A stretch of 64,000 bases of DNA from Bacteroidales bacterium (GTDB lineage Bacteria > Bacteroidota > Bacteroidia > Bacteroidales > VadinHA17): the NCBI GenBank assembly GCA_029210565.1, contig JARGFQ010000006.1, positions 1 to 64,000 of the forward strand, in the 5' to 3' direction. Position numbers and translations under genes: made by a program. Shown in pieces: positions 42,637 through 57,600 of this stretch. Positions within the stretch are counted from its first letter, which is position 1. Every line of letters begins with the position of its first letter. The notes beneath the pieces are model-generated. The model saw only the letters and a list, made by a program, of their open reading frames with translations. It had not been told where the DNA came from and did not search any database.

Positions 42637-45600
42637 ATGAAGAGCTTCTTATATTTGAAATCCGTCTGCAGGCGGAGCGGATTTGCAATCAAAGCACTGG
42701 TACTGCTGTTTTTCATGGTTATTCCTTTCGCTGTCGTACAGTCGCAGCCGGTGTGGGTATCTCCTACTCCTTCCCTTGGAGCTCCGGGCCCCACATCGAT
42801 ACCGATCAATTACGGTATTGACAGAGCCGGTACTATCTATATTATTGTTCTGAATTATAATAACCCTAACCAGCAGTCTCCGACAACTGTCAGGGGACAG
42901 GCAACAAACCCGACGCTGGCATCCGTAGTTTTCAATGCTGTCATCCCGATTGCGGGTGCCGATATCAATGCGGTTCTGCAGAGTATTGCGGGTTCACTGG
43001 CTGCCAATACTTATCATACAATATACCTTGTGGCCTCTGACTCCAACGGAGTGCTTCAGGCTACATCCGTAAGGCTTAATGCCACGACCCTGATCTGTCC
43101 GAAGTTAAATTATTTCACCTTCTTCGGCAACCTGGGCGAGTGCGTCAACCTGGGAGCCGTCGGGGCATACCAGGTGGCTCCTATCGGAGCGCTGCCCACA
43201 GGAGTACTGGCAGGCACTACCTGGACGGTCGACTGGGGTGACGGATCTCCGGTGTGGACTTACACTTCAACGGCAGATAATGATTTCCCCCCGGCACAGA
43301 TGCATACATTCACATCGGTGGATGAATGTGCCTATGTGGGATCATGGGTGGTCAAGAACCCGTGCGGTGAGTTCCTCGCAGGGACATCCGTCTTTGTGGT
43401 GCACGGGCGCGATATCCCGTCGGACGGTGACGGTGAGCTGATATTGGAGGAGAGGGAGACTCATACCCCGAATATATTTTATGTCTGTGAGGGGATGGAG
43501 CATAATATAACGCTGAGGGACAACAGTACATGGAACTGCCAGAATCCCAACGTACCTGCACCGCTCAACCCCAATGACTACGATAACGATTTTCCCCGTA
43601 CTATTCAGTTTGTCTACGGAGAGACACCCATGGGTGTTATAATGAATACCATCAGCGGAGATGTTATAATAGGAGGGTCATCCACCGCCAATTCCTCCAA
43701 CGGCGTTGTCGGCCCGGTGCTGGGACCTCTAGCTCCGCCCAATCCTGAGACCCTGACGGATGAGATCACGATACCTGCGACATGCCAGGTGGGCGAGAGA
43801 TTTTACGTCTACATTAAAAACTGGAATAAGTGTAATCCGTATGTAGATGAGAATCTTGACTATGTCTATGAGGAGTTCATCATAGAGGTTGTCAGTTCAC
43901 CCCCGGAGCCCAATGTTACCACTCCGCTCTATTATTGTGAGGGCAGTGTTCCGGCAACCATCTCGGCCACACCCACCGTAGCCGGTTATGTTATTAACTG
44001 GTACGCCGATGCTGCGCTGACGGTGCATCTTTATACAGGAGAAGACTATGCTCATGGCGAGACCGCCCCCGGTACATATAATTACTGGGTCACCCAGTCG
44101 GGTGGCGTTTACGGTTGTGAGGGTCCTGCGGCACAGGTGACGCTTAATATCATTGAAGCACCCAACCAGCCCACCATCAGTGCTTCCGGGCCGGTGACCT
44201 TCTGCGACGACGGAAGCTCTTCGGTGACATTAACTGCTGATCCGCACACTCCGCCAGCCATCTCATCATACCAGTGGTACAGGAATGGCAGTCCGGTGGG
44301 CGGTGCCACAGGAGCTTCAATTACCATCGATCAGGTGAGTGAGTCGGGAAGTTATACTGTCAGAACCATAGGGCTGGCACCAACATTCTGTCCCAGCCCC
44401 CTGTCAGATCCGGTGGCAGTACTGATAGATGTCCCGCCGGTGGCAACCGCAGGTCCTCAGCATAATCTGTGCAACTCAACCAATACCAACCTCCAGGGTA
44501 ATACGGGCGGAAGCGATCTTCTTAATTCGGCAAACGGGGAGTGGACCTTCCTTAATAACCTGGTATGGAAGGAGAATTTCAGTGAGAGTCAGGATTACCT
44601 GACGTCCGGAACACAATGGACCACCTCCGGCATCACCCCGGATGTGAACACCTATTTTCATACCCTTAACAGACGGATGGCGGCAAGAGATCTTGATGCC
44701 GAAGCTGTATGGCAGTCTGAGGTAATAGATATTTCGGCCATGTCGCCTGTAAAAATCTCCGTTTTCCTGCAGGAGACAGGATCTCTGGAGCCTTCTGACT
44801 ATATAAGGGTTTACTATATTCTCAACGGTGGCGTCCCCCAGTACTTCACCACAAACGGAAATAACACAAACGATTTTGGTACACGGACCGCATCTGTAAC
44901 CAACCTGTCGGGCAACACCCTGCAGATCGTCATCAGGTGCCTCAACAATGAGCCTGACGAATACTATTATTTTGATAACATCGAGGTCAGACAGGTGCCT
45001 GCCCTGGCAGAGCCGGTGATCTCCAGCATCACCAATTCCACCTCATCTGTTTCGGGCTTATGGCCCGACTATAACTATTTCCGGTGGTCTGTCTTCTCGG
45101 ACAACAATGCGTGCGACTCGGTATCTGCAGTACATGTGATACTGCGCGACCTCTCTCCGGCAGCGGCCAATGCCGGTCCGGCGCAGTCGTTCTGCGAGAC
45201 CAGCAGCACCGTGATGGCTGCCAACACCGCCACCAACGGCGGCACAGGCACCTGGTCACTCGTAAGCGGTTCGGGAACAGTCTCTGAACTGAACAATCCT
45301 TTATCTGCTGTTTCCGGGTTAGGCTACGGGCCCAATGTTTTCAGGTGGACCATCACCAGTGCTTACGGAATCTGTCCTTCCACAAGCAGCACTGTTACCA
45401 TAACCCGCACTCCCGATCCTCTTGATCTGACTTCAGGTGTCACCGTGGTCAAGGATCCGGTCTGCTATAATACCCCCGGCCAGATACAGATAGCAGGTTC
45501 GGAAGCAGATGTCAGATATTATCTCAGAACGGGAGGCACCGACGGTGCATCTGTACACGGTAATGGCGGAACCATCACCCTGACCACCCCGAACCTTACA

Positions 45601-48600
45601 TCTGCTGCGAGCTTTGAGATACATGCCATAAAAGATATTACCGGTTGCGAAATTATTTTCGGGCCTTTTACCATTAATGTCAACCCGGAGTTTACCCTTG
45701 CGCAGTTGTACAGCAGTCATAACATCTGCGCACTGGCAACAACAACAATTTCGGTTGAGCTTACCGGGGGGACCAGTCCCTACACGATTGTCTGGAATGA
45801 CGGTACGGATCACACTGAAAATAATTATGTAAGCGGTACACCCATAACCGTAGGTCCTTACCCGACAGGCAGTACTGTCATCACCCTCACCTCCGTTGCT
45901 GACAACAACATGTGTGTTCCGGCCAGCCTGGGTACGCCGATCACCATTACCGTCGGATCAACACCCTCCAGTGCCACACTGACAGGTACGGGCGATGCCT
46001 GTGACGGAGCCTCCAGCTCGCTTACTTTCACCGTCAATGACGGAGTCCCGCCATATGATATCATTATTAACGGGGTGACATACAATGACCGTCTCTCCGG
46101 CAGCAGCATTGATCTGGGCGTCTTGCCCATAGGGTCATATACATACACCCTGACCTCGGTGATTGATGCATGCGGAAACCCGGTTCCTCCGGCAGGTCTG
46201 CCCCCAGCTTACACTTTCATTATCAACGAGATTCCGTCGGCCAGCGGCACTATGAACAATGTTCCCGTCATCTGCAGTGACGGCACGACAGACATACTCC
46301 TTGCATCTACTGTTGCAGGCTCCACCTTCACCTGGACTGTTGCCAATTCTCCAGCTGTGACATGGCTTGCAGGCAAGGCTCCTGCTGATGGCAGCGGGGT
46401 CATAAACGATGTTATAGCTCAGAATCTTGAGCATACAGGTTCGGCACCAACAACTGTAACCTACACGATTATTCCTACTGGACCCGGTTCCACATTCTGT
46501 ATCGGACCTCCTGTCACACGGGATATAGTTGTCAATCCTACAGCTCAGCTTAATGATCCGGCTGATATGGCTGTATGTAACGGAGTAGCGACGGCGGCTG
46601 TGAACTTCATCACGAACCGCACAGGCGGCACAACCACCTATTCATGGACCAACAGCAACACATCCATAGGGTTGGCGGCTGCCTCGGGGACGGGCAACCT
46701 GCCGTCGTTTACGGCTGTCAATGCCGGCACCACTCCTGTCTCGACCACCATTGAGGTTACTCCATACTTTGAAGGTTGTCCCGGTACGCCGCAGAGCTTC
46801 ACCATCACCGTCAATCCGGCAGGTCAGGTCAATGACCCGTCTGACCAGGAATTGTGTAACGGCGCGGCTACGGCGGCGGTCAACTTTACCACCAACCGCA
46901 CCGGAGGCACCACCACCTATGCATGGTCGAACAGCAACACCAGCATCGGTCTGGGTGCCAACGGAACCGGTAATATACCGTCGTTCACTGCCACCAACGG
47001 CGGAACATCGCCTGTGACGGCCACCATCACCGTCACACCATCGTTTGAAGGATGTGCGGGGGCACCCGAGACCTTCACCATCACCGTCAACCCCAGCGGC
47101 CAGGTCAACGACCCTGCCAACCAGGAGTTGTGCAACGGTGCTGCTACGACAGCAGTCACTTTCGGCACGAACCGCACGGGTGGCACCACGATCTATTCGT
47201 GGAGCAACAACAACACCAGCATCGGTCTGGGCGCCAACGGGACCGGTAATATAGCGTCGTTCACCGCCACCAACGGCGGAACATCGCCGGTGACAGCCAC
47301 CATCACCGTCACACCTTCCTTTGAAGGATGTGCCGGCACCCCGCAGACATTTACCATCACCGTCAACCCGAGCGGCCAGGTCAATGATCCTGCTGACCAG
47401 GTGAGGTGCAACGGGGCGGCCACGGCAGCGGTTAACTTCACCACCAGCCGCACGGGTGGCACCACCACCTATTCCTGGAGCAACAGCAACACCAGCATCG
47501 GTCTGGGCGCCAACGGAACCGGTAATATAGCGTCGTTCACCGCCACCAACGGCGGAACATCCCCGGTAACGGCAACCATCACCGTCACGCCTTCGTTCGA
47601 GGGCTGTGCCGGCACGCCGCAGTCCTTCACCATCACCGTCAACCCGAGTGGCCAGGTCGATGACCCGGCTGACCAGGAGCTATGCAACGGAGCCATGACT
47701 GCCGCTGTCAACTTCAATACCAACCGCACGGGTGGCACCACTACCTATTCATGGACCAACAGCAATACATCCATAGGGCTGGCGGCTGCTTCGGGGGCAG
47801 GCAACCTGCCGTCGTTTACGGCTGTCAATACGGGCACCTCTCCTGCTCTGACCACCATTGAGGTTACTCCTTATTTCGAAGGCTGTGCCGGAACACCTCA
47901 GAGCTTCACCATAACTGTCAATCCTACTCCGGTGCTGACCAGCCCCCTGACACCTCCGGATCTCTGCAGCAACAGCGTTTTCACCTATACACCGACCTCA
48001 CTTACGGCTGGTACAACATTCACTTGGACGAGGCTGGCGGCTGCAGGTATCACCCCTGCCGGGCCGGTATCAGGCGTCAACGGTGTAAGCGAAACGCTCA
48101 GGAACTTCACTTCAGCCACCATACCTGTCACCTATGAATATACCCTGATAGCCAACGGCTGCAGCAACGTACAGAATGTCGTTGTTAACATCAAGCCCGA
48201 GCCTGTCATCTCAAACCAGTCAGCCGCAGTATGCTCAGGAGAGACGCTGACACATACCATTCTGCTTGACAACTTTGTTAACCCCGGCGACAATGTGACC
48301 TTCACCTGGCCTGCCCCGGTGCTCTCCGGCGGGCTCACCGGCGGAACGGCACGGAGTGTGCCGTCGTCGGCTGATATGACAGACTCCTTTGTCAACACCT
48401 CCGGTCTGGCCGAGACGGCAACCTACACTGTCACCCCTGTTTACAACGGGTGTGTCGGAGAAGCCAGGGATATAATTGTCACGGTAGGTTCACAGCCTGT
48501 CCTGGGCAACCTTGACATGTTTGCATGCAGTGCGGTGCCGACAGGGTTGGTCCTTGCCGTGGCGCCCACCTCTTCGCCTGCCACCACCTATGACATAGAT

Positions 48601-51600
48601 CTGATAACCGTTCAGGCAGGACTCGTCGCTGCCGCCGGCAACGCCGTTGCCGCAAACGGTATCATGGATGTGAATTACCTTGCCAATGATATTTTCACCA
48701 ATGAGACCGGTGTTAACAGGACCGTCACATATCGTGTAAGGCCGGTCTTTGGGGCCACATGCATCGGCGACTGGGTGAATGTGGTTGTGACCGTCAGGCC
48801 GCAGCCCGTGATAGTGCCCGGACAGGTGCAGACCGTCTGTTCCAACACGGCAGCCTCGAGTGAGATACTGCTCGTGCCGGTCAACACCCCGGCAGGGAGC
48901 ACCTTCAGCTGGCCGCTGCCTGTGATGTCGGACGGATCGGCGCAGGGGACCACAGGCACCAATGTGGCGACTGATCCTGCAGGCACTCCTCATATTACAG
49001 ACACATTTGAAAACTACGGTGCCGCACCGATCACGGCAACTTACACTGTTACCCCGTACAGCTCGTTCAGCTGTGCCGGCACCCCTGTTGACGTGGTCAT
49101 TACCGTCAATCCGGAGCCTGCCGCGCCGGTGATAACGGGTGACAACATGCTCTGCACCGATGAGACCAATGTAATATATACGGTACCTCTCACTCCGGGT
49201 TCGTCGTATACCTGGACCGTACCGGCAACTGTCGGAACCAAGATCTTTGACGCCAATTCCAACGCCATAATCATTACTGCCGCATCATCTGCTGGCAGCG
49301 GGACCATAACCGTTACGGAGAGTAACAGCTACGGATGTACCGGTCCTGCCGGCTCATTCAATGTCGATGTTCTGGCTCCGTCACCTGTCTCGACCATTAC
49401 CGGCAGCGATTTGGTGTGTGCCCTTGAGACCGGCCTCTATTCAGTACCCAACAATGCAGGATCGGTTTATTCCTGGACCCTTCCTACCGGTGCAGCGCTG
49501 ATAGGCGATCCTTCGGCGTCTTCCATCACAGTCACCTTTGGCACTGTCAGCGGTAACATCAGCGTCCGCGAGGTGAATGCTGCAGGATGCATCACTGACC
49601 ATACGCCATTGCCTGTGACCGTAAGGCCACTGCCCACGGCCATCATCAGCAACAGCGGCACCATCTGTGTTGAGGATACGCATCCCATTAACATTTCGCT
49701 TACAGGAACAGCACCGTGGGATGTCGTTTATGCCATCAACGGTGTGGACCAGCCTGCAATCAACATTGCAGCCAGTCCGTATACCCTGAATGCAAACATT
49801 TCCGGGAACTATACAATCACCAGTGTCATCGATGCCAACAACTGCAGCAACACCGGTATCGGCAATGCTACGGTCTCGCACTTCCCGGTGCCCACGGCCA
49901 CCATCAGCGGCACCACTGCCGTATGTGCCGGCCAGAGTGCGGTCATCACCGTAACTCTCACAGGGGCTGCACCCTGGGATTTCATCTATACTGACGGTGT
50001 CACCCCGGTTACCGTAACCAATCACCCGGTGAATGTCTTCACCTTCACCGTCACTCCAGCTGCGGCCACCACCTACACGCTGGTGTCGATGGAGGACAAC
50101 AACGGATGTACGGGTACGCTCTCCGGGTCAGCAACGGTGACCATCAATGCACAGCCGGTGCTGTCGTTTGGCGTCACTGACCTGCAGTGCTACGGCGACA
50201 ACAGCGGCGCCATAGACCTTACCGTTACCGGTTCAGCCTCCAACAGCTTTGCCTGGATGGGTCCCGACGGCTTCACCGCCGGCACAGAGGATCTTTCAGG
50301 GTTGAAAGCCGGATTGTACAACGTCACCGTCACCAGCGGCGACGGATGTGTCGTCAGCGGCCAGACCACCGTCTTTGAGCCAAGCCTGCTCACCCTCACA
50401 TCGACAGGCAACATAACGATACTGTGCAACGGTGATCCCACAGGCGCCGGCAGCTTCACCGCCGCCGGAGGCACGGCACCGTACACCTTCTCGACGATAG
50501 TGAACACCTCGGGTGCTACCCTCACGCCGGCAGCATCATCGGTGGCTGTCACCGATGCCGGCGGAGGCACCATCACCGTTCAGGTCACCGACGCACACAT
50601 ATGCACAGCCGAGGCCACCATCACCGTCACCGAGCCGCCGGCCCTCAGCCTGAGTGCCACCACGGCCAACATACTCTGTTTCGGAGGCAACAACGGTACT
50701 ATCATCACCTCCGTCACGGGAGGTACGCCACCTTATATATATGCGTGGACCAACTCCGGCGGCGGCAGCGGCCTCACCGCCGGTGCCCCGAACCAGGGAG
50801 GACTGACGGCCGGCACCTATGATGTCACCGTCACCGACGCCAACGGATGCCAGACCACCGGCAGCTGGACGCTTACGCAGCCTGATGCGATTGTTGTCAC
50901 CGCAACCACGGATGACAATCTCATCGGCACCTGCTCCAGCGCACAGCTCAATACAACTGTCACCGGCGGCGTTGAGCCTGCCGGAGGCTACCTCTACAGC
51001 TGGTCTCCTGCCGCAGGTCTCAGTGCTGCCGATATTGCCAATCCTGTTGCCAAGCCGGCATCGACGACAACCTACACTGTCACCGTCACCGATGCCAACG
51101 GCTGTGTAAAGAGCGCTTCGGTGGTGGTCAACGTGGCTCCGGTGCTTACGGCCGTAGCCTATGCCGATGACAACCTTATCGGCACCTGCCCGTCGTCACA
51201 GACGCAGTTGCATGTCAATGTCAACGGCGGCGAGGCTCCCTACAGCTACAGCTGGCTGCCCGTTGCAGAACTGACGCCTGCGAATACAGAGGATCCCGTT
51301 GCCAAGCCGGCAGCCACCACCACCTATACCGTCACTGTGACCGATGCCAACGGCTGTACGGCCACGGCAAACGTCACCGTCAACGTAGCTCCCGAGCTCG
51401 ATGTTACCGTCACCGTAGATGACAACCTGATAGGACTCTGTCCGTTGTCGGTTGCACATCTGAGCGCCACAGCCACAGGTGGCGAGGGCGGTTACACATA
51501 TCTCTGGGACAATGCGGCGACGCTTGATGACCCCACGAAGTTCAACCCGACAGCCAAGCCGGCAGCCACCACCACCTATACCGTCACCGTCACCGACGCC

Positions 51601-54600
51601 AACGGCTGCACCGACCAGGCCAGCATCGTTGTCAACGTTGCCCCTGACCTGAGTGTCGTTGCTTCGGCTGATGACCTTGCGATAGGCACCTGTCCGACCT
51701 CCGTCTCGCATCTCGATGCGACCGTTACCGGAGGGGAAGGAGGCTTTACATATAAGTGGACGCCGACGACAGGGCTTGACGACAGCAACATACAGACACC
51801 GACGGCCAAGCCTTCAGTGACCACGACCTATATCGTCAGCGTCACCGATGCCAACGGTTGTCAGGCTACCGACAACATTACCATCACCGTTCAGCCGGCC
51901 CTTACTCTTACGCTGGCTGTTGATGACAGTTCAATCGGCACCTGCCCGGGTTCTGAGGCTCATATCACCTCCACCGTCGGCGGAGGCGAACCGGGGTACA
52001 CCTATCTCTGGACCCCCGCTGCCGGTCTCAGTTCGGATATCGATCCCAACCCGACGGCCAAGCCTGCCACCACCACCACCTACACACTTACGGTGACAGA
52101 CCAGAACGGCTGTACCGTCTCGAGGGACATCACCATCACTGTTGTCCCGGAACTGACTGTCACTGCTTCGGCCGCTGACCCGCTAATAGGCACATGTCCG
52201 TCATCGAACACAACGCTCAACGCGGTTGCGCTCGGAGGCGAACCGGGTTACACCTACAACTGGATGCCTGTGGACGGACTTAACAATCCGGCGCTGCAGT
52301 CGCCTCTTGCCAAGCCGCTGGTGACAACCACCTATACCGTCACTGTCACCGACAACAACGGCTGTACGGCCACCGCTGACGTCACTGTCACGGTTGCCCC
52401 TGATCTTACTGCTGTGGCTACGGCTGATGACCTGACGATAGGCACATGTCCGACTTCGGTGTCGCATCTCGATGTCACCGCCAGCGGCGGAGAGCCGGGT
52501 TATACCTACCTCTGGTCTCCCGTTGCAGGGCTGAGTGACCCGAACAGCAAAACGCCGACGGCCAAGCCGGCTGCCACGACGACATACACTGTCACCGTGA
52601 CTGACGCCAATGGCTGCCAGACCACAGCTGACGTTACGATTACGGTAGCGCCGGTGCTTACGGTCACTGCCACAGCTGATGACTACAACATAGGTACCTG
52701 TCCGTCGTCCGACGCACAGCTCACCGCGGTCGCCAACGGAGGCGAGCCGGGTTATACCTATCTCTGGTCGCCTGCTGCAGGGCTCAGCGCCACGGATATT
52801 CCTGATCCTGTTGCCAAGCCTCTTGTCACCACGACCTACACCGTGCTGGTCACCGATATGAACGGCTGTACGGCCACCACAACGGTCACGATAACCATTG
52901 CTCCCGAGCTGACGGCCACGGCCACGGCCAGTGACCCGAATATAGGCACATGCCTGAGCTCAGTCAGCAATCTTGACGTAACAGTCACAGGTGGTGAGGC
53001 ACCGTATGTCTCCTACAGCTGGTTCCCCACAGACGGACTCAGTGACCCGAATATCGAGAATCCCGTTGCGAAGCCGGCGGTTACCACCACTTATACGGTG
53101 ACCGTCACAGACAATAATGGCTGCACCACCACGGCCAATGTAACGGTGAATGTGCTTCCCGAGCTTCTGGTCACGGCCTCTGCCGACGACCTCTTCATCG
53201 GCACCTGTCCCACCTCGAGGTCGAACCTCGATGCCACCGTCACCGGCGGTGAGCCGGGATACAGCTACAGCTGGGCACCGGTACTGGGGCTCAACAACCC
53301 GAATGTTGCCAATCCTGTTGCCAAGCCTTCATTAACGACAACCTACACGGTTACCGTAACTGATGCCAACGGCTGCCAGGCCACGGATGACATTACCATC
53401 ACCGTTCAGCCGGAGCTGACTGTCTCAGCCGTGGCTGATGATTATATAGTCAGCACCTGTATTACATCGGTGTCCAACATCACGGCCACTACTGTTGGCG
53501 GCGAGGAGCTTGCCGGCGGCGGTTACACCTGGAGCTGGGCTCCCTCGGCAGGTCTCAGTGCAACCGATATACCCAATCCTGTTGCCAAGCCGGCATCGAC
53601 GACAACCTACACTGTCACCGTCACCGATGCCAACGGCTGTACTGCCGTCAACACCGTCACCATAGAGGTGCGTGCGCCGCTGGTGGCTGTAGCCACGGCT
53701 ACCGATTACCTTATCGGTGACTGTCCCGGGCAGTCGACCACTCTTGACGTGGCTGTCACCGGAGGAGAGGAGCTTTACACCTACAGCTGGGCTCCTGCAG
53801 CAACACTTAATGATCCGAATATCAAGAGTCCTGTTGCGTCACCCACGGTGAATACGACCTATACTGTCACCGTCACCGATGCCAACGGCTGCAGCATCAC
53901 GGCTGACGTTACAATCAATATTGCCCCGCCGCTCACGGCAACGGCTGCCGTTGACGATGATCCGATAGGCGAATGTCCGCTCTCCGTGGCTCACCTGAGC
54001 ACCACGGTCAGCGGGGGCGAGGGCGGTTATACTTATCTCTGGGACAATCCGGCTACGCTTGATGACGCCACGAAGGCCAATCCTGTTGCCAAGCCGGCGG
54101 TCTCAACCCTCTACACTGTCCTTGTGACCGACTCCAACGGTTGCACCACCACTTCGCAGGTGCAGGTGAATGTGGCGCCTCCGCTGACAGTCACTGCCAG
54201 CGCCGACGATTACATCATTGGCTCATGCCCGACATCTATTGCCAACCTTACGGCTGTCGGTGCCGGAGGCGAGCTGTTGCTCTCGGGAGACTATACATAC
54301 AACTGGTCTCCTGCAGCAGGGCTGAACTACACCAATGTAGCCAGTCCTACCGCCAAGCCGGCCGTTACTACCACCTATACTGTCACCATCACCGACAGGA
54401 ACGGCTGTACGGCCACTGACCAGGTGACCATTACGATCAATCCACCGATAGTGCTGACCACCACGCCGGTTGTATATGCCGGTGGATATAACATAACCTG
54501 CAACGGCGCCACCGACGGTGCCATTGACCTGGGTGTCAGCGGCGGCGAGGCTCCGTATGCATACGCATGGACCGGTCCTGCCGGATACACTGCCATCACT

Positions 54601-57600
54601 GAGGATATCAGCGGGCTGGCTGCAGGCACTTACAGTATCACTGTAACCGATGCCAACAACTGCACTGCGGTCACCACCGTCGTGCTTCTGGAGCCCGCGC
54701 CTCTGACGCTGGGCAAGACACCCGATGTGGTGCTGGCATGCTACGGTGACGCGACTGCCACCGGCTCGTTCACCGTCTCGGGAGGCACGGCGCCTTATAC
54801 CGTGATTGTTGTGAGTGACAACACCGGTGCGAGTGTGACCATCACCGGTACCTCTCTCGCTTTCACCGGTGCAGCTGCAGGAACCATCACTGCCGGTGTG
54901 ACCGACGCCAACGGCTGTTATGCCGAGGCCTCGATCATCATCACGCAGCCACCGGAACTGATGCCGGGCTCCGTTGACGGAGACCAGGAGGTCTGCTTCC
55001 TTGGTAACCCGCTGCCGCTCAATGAGGTGACGGCACCTGCAGGCGGGCCGGCCGTGATACTCTTCCAGTGGGAGAGCAGCACTAACGGAGGCTCAACATG
55101 GAACATTATTCCCGGTGCCACCATGGCTTCATACGATCCTCCTGCAGGCATTATGCAGACGACACACTTCCGTCGCCGCGTAAATTCAGCAGCATGTGAT
55201 CCGGCATACAGCAACGAGGTCGTTGTGACCGTCAATCCGCTGCCTGTGGCTTCGATTGCAGGAGCAGGATTTGTTTGTCCGGGTGATCCCGCCACGCTGA
55301 CCGTCACGGTTACTGTCGGCGTATCGCCCTTCACAGTCGTTCTCAGCGACGGCACGACGGTGACCAACTATGTCAGCGGTGACCCGATCACCGTCAATCC
55401 GCTTGTATCGACCACCTATACAATCACCTCGGTGACTGACAGCAAGGGATGCACGGTCTCTGCACCGCATGCTGACCTCACAGGTTCTGCCACCATTGAT
55501 GTGAAGGTTGTGCCGGAGATCGTTCTCCAGCCTCTCAATGCCACTGTCTGTGAGGATGATGTCGCTACCTTCGTCACTGACGCAGGCATGACCACCAACC
55601 CGCAGTACCAGTGGTTTGTTGACACCGGTTCAGGCATGACGCCGATGGCGGGTGAAAATGCCGCTACTCTCCTGGTTACGGCAACATCAGCCATGAACGG
55701 CAACCAGTACCAGGCAGAGATATCCGGCGACTGTCCCGTGGCTGTACTGTCGGACATCGTGACCCTCACCGTCAATGAGAAGCCTGAAATCGTTGCCGGG
55801 CCTGCAGATGTAACGCTTTGTGCCGGCGAGGATGCAGTCTTCACCGTTGACGCGGGTGTCACCACCAACCCGACCTACCAGTGGTATGTTGATACAGGGT
55901 CAGGCTGGACGCCGGCTGTCGGTGCCCGTTACCAGGGAGCCAACACAGCCACGCTGACTGTGGTAAGCACGCTGGAGATGATGTCAGGATATATATATAT
56001 GGTAAGGGTATCCGGAACATGCCTGCCTTATGCCGAATCGGTTCCCGTCACGCTGACGGTGACCCGCCAGGCAGAGATCACGCAGCACCCGGTCAGCCTT
56101 ACCCTCTGCGAGGGCGAGACGGCGACCTTCACCGTCGATGCCGGTCTCACCACCAACCCGACCTACGAGTGGGAGGTGAGCAGTGACGGCGGCGCCACAT
56201 GGACCCCCATCGCCGGTGAGACCAATGCCTCATATATCATAGGTGCGGTAGCCACAGCCGACAACAACACTGCCTACAGGGGTATAGTGCACAGCAGCTG
56301 CGGTTCCAGTGTGACCTCGCTGCCAGCCTTCCTGACAGTGAACGAGCTGCCCGAGATAGTGGATCAGCCTGATGACGTTGTAATCTGCGAGTACGCCATT
56401 GCCGACTTCACTGTCGATGCCGGCGTCACCACCGGTGCTACATATAGGTGGCAGCGCAGCATTGACGGAGGCACCAACTGGAACAACCTCACCGAGACAG
56501 CCACCTACTTCGGGGTCTCGACGATGAATCTCAAGGTCAACGGCACGCACCGCACCATGAGCGGAGATAGGTTCAGGGTTATAGTCAGCGGCACATGTCT
56601 GCCTCCTGACACCTCTGTGGCAGCTCTCCTGACGGTTGATACTGCACCGGAGATACTTGCACAGCCTGTGGGTTCGACCATATGCGAGAACACAAACACC
56701 GCATTCACGGTCACGGCACAGGGCACAGCCCTGACGTACCAGTGGTTTGTTGACACCGGTGACGGTTCGGGTTTCAGCGCCATCACTGACGCCGGCGTCT
56801 ATTCCGGTGCCACCACGAACGTGCTTTCGCTGACGGCGGTGCCACGTACATACGATAACTACCGTTACCGCGTAGAGGTAGAGGGCAGCTGTCTGCCGAA
56901 GGCCATCTCGCAGACGGTACAGCTGGATGTCTCGATTGAGACTGTCATTACGCTGCAGCCTGCCGACTCGGCCATCTGCGAGTTCATGACTGCCGGCTTC
57001 ACCGCCCTGGCTGAAGGAGCCAACCTCACCTACCAGTGGCAGTACTTTGACGGTGCTGCATGGACCGACCTCACCAACACCGGTCTCTATCTCGGTGTGC
57101 AGACCCCGAACCTTATGGTCTTCGGTCCTCCGCGCACCATGGATGGCACCCGTTACCGTGTTGTCATCGGCGGAGACTGTTCGGCTGACCTTATCTCGGA
57201 TGAGGCAGTGCTTACCGTATACACGGCACCGGAGATATCGGTCCATCCTGACGAATTCAGGGGATGCCCGGGCGGCAACGCCACCTACAGCGTTGTGGCT
57301 GCAGGCACCAACCTGGTTTACCAGTGGCAGGTCAACAGCGGATCGGGCTTTGCCGATGTAACCGATGGAACAATCTATTCAGGCACCAACACACCCGATC
57401 TTACAATCAGCAACCTGGATATCTCAATGAACGGTTACCTGGTAAGGGTGGTTGTATCAGGCACCTGTCTGCCTCCTGTCACCAGCTCGTTTGCACCACT
57501 CAGGGTTTACATGGAGCCTTCGATAATCACCGAACCGGATGATGCCGAGGTGTGTGACCAGACAGGCACTGCATTCTTCTCGCAGGTGTTCAACACCGGT

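Noticed and set aside
56230..57246. Minus-strand frame of 338 aa inside the giant gene
   Set aside because: It lies in the repetitive coding region and mirrors the codon bias of the sense strand.
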